From Aralia elata (lineage: Eukaryota; Streptophyta; Magnoliopsida; Apiales; Araliaceae): DNA of 64,000 nucleotides. Of this stretch, positions 37,238 to 47,244 are shown piece by piece. Location: assembly GCA_034770075.1 (NCBI GenBank), contig CM068384.1, forward strand, positions 96,808,720 through 96,872,719. Reading direction: 5' to 3'. A model generated the notes under the pieces. That model searched no databases. It saw only the letters and a list, made by a program, of their open reading frames with translations, and was not told the DNA's origin. The position numbers and the translations under genes were made by a program. Numbering within the stretch: position 1 is the stretch's first letter; each line of letters opens with the position of its first letter.

Positions 37238-38475
37238 TACTTTAGATTATATAAACCTAAAACTAGTGTATTTGGTAATAATATGATCATCTAATGGAAG
37301 GTAATTTTGGTGGATCAAACCATTGATGATATCACCTACTAAAAGTAATAAATTAAATGCTCAATGATATGCTTCAACTAATATATTGTTTCCCAGACAC
37401 TAAGAGATCTAGAAGGGGGATTGAATAGATTTTTTAAAACTTTTTCTTTAAAGTAAGTATTATCAGATTATAAATTAAATAGATTTAATTTAATTATGCA
37501 CAACAGAATATTAGTTTGAAAAACCCCTTCAAAGATTTAAAAAAATCTCAATTCTGAATTTAGTTTACTTGTGAAAATAAGTCATAAACAGATATAAATG
37601 ATAAGAGCAGAAATATAAGTGCAAAAAAGTAAATAACATAGAAAATTTTAAGTAGTTCGGAGCACAAATAACTCTTAGATCACTCTTCTACTTTGCGAGT
37701 AGGAAATCCACTAAGGATGCGAGGTGATCACTAAGATCTATTACAACGATGAATCACTAAGATTCCTTTAAGTCATTTAGACTTGGCAAAGGGTCACTAA
37801 GACCAGTTCACCAAGAACTCTTCAAGTCACTTAGACTTGGTAATAATAGGTCAGTAAGTGAATCGCAAGAGATGAAGTGATTGTTGAGGTGCTAATAAGT
37901 TGCGTTAAGCTCAACTTCTAAAGGACTTAGTAGTAGAACAAGTCGTTCTATTTCGTAAAATGAAGTGTTCTTAATGTTTGGGTAGCAATTCAGCTTGATG
38001 TTCATGATTCGTACTGTTGGATTGCATCTTTGCGCCCTTTTATAGAAGACCTCGAGATTTTTCTGTTGAAAAGTTGTCGTTGCTCATTTAATGCTTAGAT
38101 CCTAGAAGATCTCTGATTATTGACTTTTAGAGCGGATGTGTCAGTTTAACTTTGGCTTTAATAGGACACATCTGACTGCTGCAGTACTAACCAGGTGGGT
38201 GATGTTGACAAGACATACATACAATTAACATGTACATAACAGCGAAAGCATGACATAAATTATATTTAAAATTTTTCTGCAATCCCAAGAATCACCTTAT
38301 GCGATATTATTAATTGAGGAAGAATAAAAGATATGCCTTATGAAGATGATGCAACTCCTTGATCAAATCTTCAAGTTCCAATCCTTAGATCCTCTACACT
38401 CCTTCCAATCCTCGGATCAAACGCAAGTTACTCAGTGTGTGCAGCGCTCTAAAGTTGATCTACCAAGAATATATT

Positions 38476-38946
38476 TGTGACGCCCCCAAATCCAGGTTTC
38501 CAAACCTCGAATTCGGTGCTCACGATAATTCGACGACAAACATACTATCTAACTAAATGCGGAATAATAAACATACATTGTTTATCGAATGGAAATAAAG
38601 TCTTACAATTCTGGTCCCAAGGTTCTTTAACCTTAACACAAAACGTACTCTTAATACAAATAAGGGTTCACTTAATCAAACCACATTCGGAAATAGCCAG
38701 TACATAGGCACTAACGGGCATCTACTCTTGCACCTTCCCTTTTCCTTTGTCTCCCCTAGACGTTTCTGCCTTAGCTGAAATAAAGATCATGATATAGCAA
38801 GGGTAAGCAACTAATTTGCTTAGCAAGTATATACACAAAGAGATATATCATGATAGAAGGAAATTTCGCTTTCAATGTTCAACAACAGTATAAAAGTGTG
38901 GAGGAGCATTGAATTAATAAACAACAGTTGAATATTCGAATAATTG
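38476..38946 (-). repeat. LTR 3' end in minus orientation (inverted copy of 41124-41594)
   Basis: The reverse complement of 41124-41594 apart from a very few bases; the 76-residue frames on opposite strands (38477-38707 and 41363-41593) translate identically. These frames are LTR artefacts, not genes. Homology stops abruptly at 38946. Confidence 0.95.
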
Positions 38947-39405
38947 TTCTAAAAGCATTTATTGTTCTTGTTTTTGATTTATTCTATTGTTGAAATCCCT
39001 TTTTATATCCCTTCATCATGATATATCCTTATTGTTGCACTTTAAACTTGCTGGGCAAACTCGTTGCTCATTCTTGCTATATCATGATTTCATTGCAGCT
39101 AAACCCGAGACGTCAGGGAAGAATAAAGGGAAAGAAAAGATGAAATGATAGACTTCTTGTAGCTGACCTTAGATTCATGTGTTAGTTATTTACTGATGTA
39201 ATTTAAACCCTGCTAGCTATTTAGGGTATGGATTGTGTAAATGTTTAAGGTTAATCGTATTCTGGGACTAGTGACACCTTGTAATGAACAATGTATGTTT
39301 ATTATATTCCGCACTTTTAGATATCATATGTTGTTAAAGGTGAATGTTGTATTGAATCGTGATGACCAGATCCGGGTATTTGGAGACCCGAATTTGGGGG
39401 CGTCC
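38947..39405 (+). repeat. Diverged LTR 3' end, plus orientation
   Basis: Clearly related to 41180-41590 (CATGATATATCC, GCTATATCATGATTTCATT.CAGCTAA, GAACAATGTATGTTTATTAT, ending GAATTTGGGGGCGTC) but well diverged, and lacking the final ACA of the LTR. It comes between the inverted LTR end and the rest of the 5' LTR. Its origin is unexplained. Confidence 0.7.
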
Positions 39406-41594
39406 GGCCGGTTCCGGCGACCCCGTTTGGACCCAAATTTTTCTAAAATCATGTAGAATATTATCATATTTATTTGGTAATTTTTCAGTGTAGTTAAGTG
39501 ATGTTTAGTTTAATTAGTGATTAAAACCTATTTAAATCATTTAAAAATTATTAAATGATAAAGGTTAATACTACTAATTGATTATTAAACTAATTAAATA
39601 TTGTTTAAGAGTAATTAACTATTTAATTATTATTTAATCAATATTAAGTAATAATTAAATAGAATTAGTGATAATATACTAACTATTTACTATTTAATTG
39701 AGATTAAATAATAAATGGGGTTAAATAATTAATCTATTATTATTTGATTAATATCAAATAATTATTAAATAGTGTTTAAATTAATAAACTAATTATTTAT
39801 TATTTAAATAAGATTAAGTAATAAATAATGATAATTACTCCCTTAAATGTTATTCAATTAACATAAAAGTTAATAAATTAATTATTTATTATTTAATAAT
39901 AAATAAGGATAATTATTAATTAATATTCAATATTAATTAAATAATAATTAAGTAAAATAAAGTTAATATAATAATTATATATTATTAAATAATAAAAAAG
40001 GGGTAAAAAATATTAAATTATAATTTAATTAATATTAAATAGTAAGAAAATAAATATATAATTAAATAAACTCTATTTAATTAATATTAATAGACTAATA
40101 AATTAATTATTTATTATCATAAATAATAAATAAGGATTATTAACTAATAATTAAAGACAAATACGACTAATAATTTGATTATTCAAATAATATGTAAATA
40201 TAATTAGTTATTATTTATTATTAAATAATAACTAAAGGTAACTAATTAATTACTATTTAACTAATATTAAATAGTAATTAAATGAAGATAGAATTAATAA
40301 AATAGAGAAAGTTTAAATAACACATTAATTAAACAATTATAATTAATTGTTTAAGGGTTTAATAAGTGTTTAGCACTTAAGAAAAATATTGTTAATTAAT
40401 TAAATCATCAACCTAAAGATTAATTAAGTGTCTTATATGATTAATGATAGTTTATTAACTTATGTGTGCTATGTGATTTGCTCATTTGCTAAATAAATAT
40501 CATAAGTAAGCGTATCGATATACAACTACGCAATGTTAATTGATAGATCGACTTTATCAATGTTAGGTCCTTCAAAGCCAATTAATTAAAGCTAGAATTA
40601 TTTGTAGCTGAGCAGACAGGCAAGTTCTCTATTCCGAAACTTTAAATATTGCAAGTTCCCTAACTCAAACTCGAGTTATTATTTTCGAAGCATGTTAGTG
40701 AATAATTATTGTTGATTATTCACATCTATACTAGTTATTGAGATTCGCACCTTGTGCAATTGAAATTCCTATTCTATTATTATTGAATTGTGAATTTGGT
40801 TAAAGTTCTTTCAAGCATGAATTGTTTATGAGATAGATCTATGCTATTTGTATCAGCTAGATCAAGCATGTCTAATTTGTTAAATCAAAGGTATTTTAAA
40901 AGCTGTTCTTATTAAATTGCTATGGTAAGAACTCTTGGCTGAGAAAAGGATAAATTTGATTAAGGCATAATATCAATGCTGGTTATTAAGTGTTTATGCA
41001 TAAATCACGGGGTATGAGAGGTTGATCCCCTCGATTACCAAAACTTTTTAAGAGGTCCAGCTTACATGCTGAGAACCTTGGAAAACGTCCTTGGTTATTT
41101 CAAACCACTCAGTAATTGTCATTCAATTATTCGAATATTCAACTGTTGTTTATTAATTCAATGCTCCTCCACACTTTTATACTGTTGTTGAACATTGAAA
41201 ACGAAATTTCCTTCTATCATGATATATCTCTTTGTGTATATACTTGCTAAGCAAATTAGTTGCTTACCCTTGCTATATCATGATCTTTATTTCAGCTAAG
41301 GCAGAAACGTCTAGGGGAGACAAAGGAAAAGGGAAGGTGCAAGAGTAGATGCCCGTTAGTGCCTATGTACTGGCTATTTCCGAATGTGGTTTGATTAAGT
41401 GAACCCTTATTTGTATTAAGAGTACGTTTTGTGTTAAGGTTAAAGAACCTTGGGACCAGAATTGTAAGACTTTATTTCCATTCGATAAACAATGTATGTT
41501 TATTATTCCGCATTTAGTTAGATAGTATGTTTGTCGTCGAATTATCGTGAGCACCGAATTCGAGGTTTGGAAACCTGGATTTGGGGGCGTCACA
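39406..41594 (+). repeat. 5' LTR, 3' part (plus orientation)
   Basis: Ends GGGGGCGTCACA two bases before the PBS. 39440-40400 is extremely AT-rich (TTAATTATTAAATAAT type), a usual feature of Tekay LTRs; it contains no gene. The start is placed where CGGCCGGTTCCGGCGACC begins, echoing the end of the LTR 5' part near 48728. Confidence 0.75.
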
Positions 41595-41596
41595 GG

Positions 41597-41609
41597 TTGG
41601 TATCAGAGC
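41597..41609 (+). promoter_or_regulatory. Primer-binding site
   Basis: TTGGTATCAGAGC two bases after the LTR end; complementary to the 3' end of initiator Met tRNA. It shows that the body is plus-oriented. Confidence 0.95.
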
Positions 41610-41801
41610 TGTAGGTTATAAACGTTAGGAACAAGAAACCTAGGATATAACCTTAGTAGAAAACTCACATAGAGTACGTAGGTGATGGGTCGTGGAGATT
41701 CATAGAGTTCTAGTCGTACCGAATAAAATATCATTTCATTTCATCAATGAATATATTTTATTGTGGTACTGATGTTGATTTAATTGTGTGGTGTTTGTAG
41801 G

Positions 41802-42188
41802 ATGTCGGACGAGAGTCAAGATAGCTGTCCAGTGAACCAGGAGACCATAGAGCCTGATGTGATAGGAGGTTTGCTGGCGAGGAACGCCGAGCTAGAGGTT
41901 AGGGCTAAACAATTAGAGGCGCAGAACCACATCCACCAGATTTCTGAACAGCAGTACAAGGACACTGCTTACCAGGCCCAGGCTGAGTTAGCCGAGTTGC
42001 GAGGGAGGCTGCTGCTAAGGGAGCTGCAGTTAGGACAATTGAAGGATGAGGTAAAGGCTAAGGATGCGAAGATAGTTGAATTGGAGCGAGCCTTAGACAT
42101 TGTCTGGATGCAGTTCGACGCTAGATGGATGAATCTGCCCTCCAGTAGCGAGAGTAAGCGTGAGTTGCATTCACCTTGTGTCCCCTAG
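41802..42188 (+). CDS. Leader ORF of the Tekay element: small coiled-coil protein
   Basis: ATG at 41802 (MSDESQDSCPVNQE), 128 residues, complete and open, lying between PBS and gag. After about residue 25 it is nearly all heptad-rich and charged: LLARNAELEVRAKQLEAQ, then ELAELRGRLLLRELQ and KDAKIVELERALD, a predicted coiled coil of about 80 residues. No domain or enzyme motif was recognised. It is not fused to gag (470 bp apart, stops between). It might be a structural accessory protein, or a leader frame that affects translation of gag. The open frame extends upstream to 41784 but ATG 41802 has the better context (GTAGGATGTC). Confidence 0.55.
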   Translation: MSDESQDSCPVNQETIEPDVIGGLLARNAELEVRAKQLEAQNHIHQISEQQYKDTAYQAQAELAELRGRLLLRELQLGQLKDEVKAKDAKIVELERALDIVWMQFDARWMNLPSSSESKRELHSPCVP

Positions 42189-42674
42189 AGGATAGTTGGA
42201 AATGGGTGGTTATGCCTTGATCAGTATTATTGGTACTACCATTTGGTTTATTAGAAATTGTATTAACCTCAGCAAGGTGCGAGGTAGTTCGTAGGTAGGA
42301 TGTACTTCCCAACTATGTAGGTAGGAAAGAATGGTTTAAGTGAATCCCACCTTTTGTTATATTAAATGGGATGGTAGCAATTATGACAATATGCCTGTGA
42401 TAAACGTGTAAGACGCTTAAGTCGGTATATGAATATAGATGCATTATTATGGTATGTGCTTGAGAATTTTACTTGATATACCATTTATGCAATGATTATG
42501 TTAATTCAGTGAGACTGAATCGGTATCTTAGTAACTTAAATCACTAATCGGGAAAGCAGAATTTCCGAGGTTGGGTAATCTAAATCACTTAAGTCATGTG
42601 ATTATTATATACATGCTAAATACTTATGTTTTAAGGAAGCCCGAGTAACGTGTTAGGGTTTGCTTAAACAGATA
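42189..42674 (+). other. Tekay leader between the small ORF and gag
   Basis: About 490 bases of untranslated leader. Nothing recognisable. Confidence 0.6.
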
Positions 42675-45600
42675 ATGCCGCCCAGACGAATCCTACGAAA
42701 TCATGGGATCGAAGAGTCAGTTAACAATGTAGAGGAAACTCCACCAAACCCAATGCAAGATTTTGTGAACATGATGGCAGAAGCTCTGCGGAATCAAACG
42801 ACTACCGCAGGAAACCAGACGGGCAACCACTTAGCCAATTTTAAAGACTTCAAGGCAGTAGGGCCTCCGGAGTTTAGAGGAACAGCGAACCCGATAGAGG
42901 CTCAGTCATGGATAAAGGAGATTAAAAAGGCCTTTGTCATCGCTAGAGTCGCTGAGGAGCAGAAGACAGTTTTTGCTACTTACTTAATGAAAGGTGAGGC
43001 TAACTTCTGGTGGGAAGCCAATCAGAACAAAGCTGGAACTGGAGTCGTGGCGTGGGAAGCTTTCAAGACATTGTTTTTCGAGAATTACTTCCCTGAGAGT
43101 ACGCAGGAAAAAATGGAGATCAAGTTTCTAGAATTAAAGCAAGAAAATTTGTCAGTGTCGGAGTACGCTGCAAAATTCAATGAATTGGCTAGATTCGCCC
43201 CACATCAGGTGGATACTGAGGTGAGGAAGGCCAGGAGATTCGAGAATGGATTAAAGCCGTGGATCTACAGCAAGGTAGCGGTTTTGCAAATTACATCGTT
43301 CTCAACCTTGTTGGAGAAAGCTCTCATTGCTGAAGGTGGGAGTGAAGCGGTTTCGAAATATAATCGGGAAAGGAACAAGAAGAAGGTAGAAGGAGGAAAT
43401 GTAAATGTTAGCGGTGGTGGTAGCAACAGTAGGAAGCGTCAATGGAGCAGTGGGGGTAGCAATTCTGAAATCCAGCAAGGGAGCATACAACAGAAAAGGC
43501 CGGTATGTGGGAATTGCGGAAAGGGTCACTCGGGAGAGTGTATGAAAGGGAAGATGGTATGTTATACCTGTGGGCAAGAAGGGCATATCTCGCCCAATTG
43601 TCCTAAGGCGAAGAAGGGAGGTTGTTTCAATTGTGGAGAGATAGGGCATCGGAGCAAGGAATGCCCCCGAAAGAGGAATATGGATGGCGGAAACGGCAAT
43701 AGGGGCAACAACTCGAGGACAACCAGTGGAGGACCAGCCCAGCCAAATAAGCCAACAGCAAGGACCTTCAACATGACAGTACAAGATGCTATGGCATCCA
43801 GAGAGGTGGTGTCAGGTATTATTCCAATCAACAACATAGATGCCTATGTGCTATTTGATTCGGGTGCTTCATGTTCTTTTGTCTCTGATGAATTTGCTCA
43901 AAGATTTAAATTGCCTAGTGAACTGTTAGAACACCCGATGAATGTAGAAGTAGCGAACAAAGAGATTATCCCCGTAAACTACATTTATAAGAATTGTTGT
44001 GCGGATGTGAGAGGGTTTAAGCTTAACGTGGACTTGTTGCCGATTCGTCTTGGAGAATTCGATGTAATCCTGGGGATGGATTGGTTAGCGAGCCACGGGG
44101 CGGTCATTGACTGTAAGAAAAAGTGCATACACCTGCAGACTCCGGGTAAGTCGAAGGTGGTGTTCTATGGTAGTAAATCGCCGAGACAATCTTGTTGTCT
44201 GACGATGATGCAAGCGAAGAGATTGCTTAAGAAGGGTTGTATAGGTTATTTGGCTCACGTGGTAGATACTCGACGGGTCGAGGGGGAACTGAGTCAGATA
44301 CCCGTTGTAAGGGAATTCGCTGATGTCTTCCCAGATGAACTTCCGGGACTGCCACCGGATAGGGAGATAGAATTTGCAATCGACTTGGTACCCGGGACGA
44401 CACCGATATCTAAGGCGCCTTACCGAATGGCACCAGTAGAGATGAAAGAACTGATGGTTCAACTGCAGGAACTGTTAGACAGGGGTTATATCAAGCCAAG
44501 CGTGTCACCATGGGGAGCGCCAGTTCTGTTCGTAAAGAAGAAGGATGGCTCGATGAGGCTTTGTATCGACTACCGTGAGTTGAACAAAGTTACGATTAAG
44601 AATAGGTATCCGCTACCCAGAATAGACGATCTGTTTGATCAACTCAAGGGAGCGAAATACTTTTCGAAGATCGATTTAAGGACGGGCTATCATCAACTAA
44701 GGGTGAGACAGGAGGATATTCCGAAGACGGCATTCAGAACTCGTTTATGGACATTTCGAGTTTCTGGTTATGTCATTTGGCCTGACAAATGCACCAGCGG
44801 CATTCATGGATATGATGAACAGAGTGTTCAAGCAGTATTTGGACAAGTTCGTGGTAGTATTCATCGATGATATCTTGGTGTATTCAGTGTCAGAGGAAGA
44901 ACATGCTGAACATCTAAGGATTGCTCTGGAGGCATTAAGAAGGGAGAAACTGTACGCAAAGTTTTCGAAGTGTGAATTTTGGTTGCAGAGGGTGCAGTTT
45001 CTTGGACACGTCATTGACAGTAGTGGTGTTTCGGTAGACCCAGCAAATGTGGAAGCCATTATCAACTGGGAGCAGCCAAAGACACCAACGGAGATCAGAA
45101 GTTTCCTAGGGTTAGCGGGATACTATCGGAGATTCATCCAGGATTTCTCGAAGATAGCATCACCGTTGACCAATCTAACCAGAAAGACGGTAAAGTTTGT
45201 TTGGACAGAGAAGTGCGAGGAGAGTTTCTTGGAGTTGAAGAAGAGACTTAGCCAAGCACCAGTGTTGGCATTACCAGACGACACTGGAGGTTTTGTAGTA
45301 TACAGTGATGCGTCACACAAGGGCCTTGGTTGTGTACTAATGCAGCACGGCAGGGTCATTGCGTACGCTTCACGCCAGCTGAAGGGCTATGAGAAGGGAT
45401 ACCCGACTCATGATCTGGAATTAGCAGCAGTAGTGTTCGCCTTGAAGATTTGGAGGCACTACCTATATGGAGAGAAGTGCGAGATATATACAGACCACAA
45501 AAGTCTGAAATATATCTTCACTCAGAAGGAGCTGAATATGAGGCAGCGCCGATGGTTAGAATTGATCAAGGATTACGATTGTGAGATTCTGTACCATCCG

Positions 45601-47196
45601 GACAAAGCAAATGTAGTGGCAGATGCCCTGAGTAGGAAAGGCAGAGAGAAGTTGATGAGGCTTACAACTCAGGCAGAGCTGATAAAGGACTTTGGACGAC
45701 TGGAACTGGAGGTTAAGTATCCAATGGAGACGGACGAAAAATTGTTCACCGTGACAGTGGGTCCGACTCTACTGGATAAGATAAAGGAGGCTCAAGAATT
45801 TGATGAAGAATGCATTGGCATTAAGAAGCAACTATCGGAAGGAAAGACGTTGAAGTTCAAGATTGACAGCACAGGTCTGCTGAGGTTCGAAGGAAGGATC
45901 TGGATACCCTATGTACCAGATTTAAGGGAAGAAATATTGCAAGAGGCCCATAATACGAGATTTTCGGTACATCCGGGTAGCACCAAGATGTATCAAGATC
46001 TTCGTCAACATTATTGGTGGCCGCATTTGAAAGGGGAAGTTGCGGAATTCGTCAGCCGGTGTTTAACTTGTCAGAGGGTCAAGGCAGAGCACCAACGGCT
46101 GAGCGGATTGTTGCAACCCTTAGAGATTCCCGAGTGGAAGTGGGAGCACATCACTATGGATTTTGTGGTAGGACTCCCGACAACACAAAAGGGTCTAGAC
46201 GCCATCTGGGTGATCGTAGATCGGTTGACCAAGTCTGCCCATTTTCTACCGATCAAGATCAGGTACAAATTGGAGCAGTTGGCGAAACTCTACGTAAAGG
46301 AGATAGTATCGCGACATGGGGTGCCGGTTTCTATTGTGTCTGACAGAGATCCGCGCTTCACGTCAAATTTTTGGAGAAGCCTACAGGAGAGACTGGGAAC
46401 ACAGTTGAGAATGAGTACGGCATATCATCCTCAGACTGATGGTCAGAGTGAGCGAACAATTCAAACCTTAGAGGATATGCTCCGGGCAGTTGTGATGGAC
46501 TTAGGTGGCAGCTGGGACGATCACTTGCCCTTGGTAGAGTTCGCTTACAACAATAGTTATCACGCTAGCATCGGTATGCCACCGTACGAAGCGTTATATG
46601 GAAGGAAGTGTCGAACGCCGTTGTGTTGGGACGAAGTTGGTGAACGTAGATTGTTGGGACCAGAATTGGTACAACAAACTGTGGAAATCATTAAAGTAAT
46701 AAGACAACGGTTAGTAGCTGCCCAGGATCGTCAGAAGAAGTACGCCGACTTACATCGTCAAAAACGAGACCTTGAAGTTGGTAGCTATGTATTTTTGAAG
46801 GTATCTCCCTGGAAAGGGAAGATCCGCTTTGGGAAGAAAGGCAAGCTGAGCCCTAGGTTCATAGGACCTTTTGAAATATTAAGGAAAATAGGCGAAGTGG
46901 CGTACGAAGTAGCATTACCTCCTGAACTTGAGCACATTCACAATGTATTTCATGTATCAGTGTTACGTCCATATAAGCCAGACTACAAGCATGTTATTTC
47001 CTATGAGCCAATTCAAGTCGAGAGGGACTTATCGTACGAGGAGGTTCCCGTCCAGATTCTCGATAGGAAGGAACAGAAGCTGAGAAACAAGACCATACAT
47101 TCCGTCAAAGTTCTCTGGAGGAATCACGCAGTCGAAGAAGCTACGTGGGAACTCGAAGAGAAAATGAAGGCGAATTATCCGTTCTTATTTGAGTAA
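42675..47196 (+). pseudogene. Tekay Gag-Pol polyprotein, broken by one extra base in RT
   Basis: ATG 42675 gives MPPRRILRN, the usual gag start. Gag core at about residues 55-230 (PPEFRGTANP..A..WI, WWEA, FKTLFFENYFP, EYAAKFNELARFAP). Zinc knuckles: a degenerate C-x2-C (about 277), then CYTCGQEGHISPNC (about 296) and CFNCGEIGHRSKEC (about 317). Aspartic protease with DSGA at about 395. RT starts at about 620 (KKDGSMRLCIDYRELN). An extra T in TTT at 44744-44746 shifts the frame and stops at 44870; RT continues in the other frame from about 44747 with the catalytic FIDD at 44860-44871. RNase H (TDHKSLKYI), integrase with HHCC zinc finger (about 45949-46075) and DDE core (MDF at 46155, SDRDP near 46335, GQSE near 46441) follow, then a chromodomain (47047-47193; VLWRNH..EEATWE). 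Apart from the one base everything reads open. Confidence 0.95.
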
Positions 47197-47231
47197 CCCT
47201 ATTTTTGCAATTCCGAGGACGGAATTTTTAT

Positions 47232-47244
47232 AAGGGGGGAGGGA
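47232..47244 (+). promoter_or_regulatory. Polypurine tract
   Basis: AAGGGGGGAGGGA directly before the LTR start TGTAATGCCCGTG. Confidence 0.9.

Noticed and set aside
38477..38707. A 76-residue protein encoded twice (also at 41363-41593 on the other strand)
   Set aside because: Both lie in LTR ends and are identical only because the DNA is an inverted repeat; no domain.
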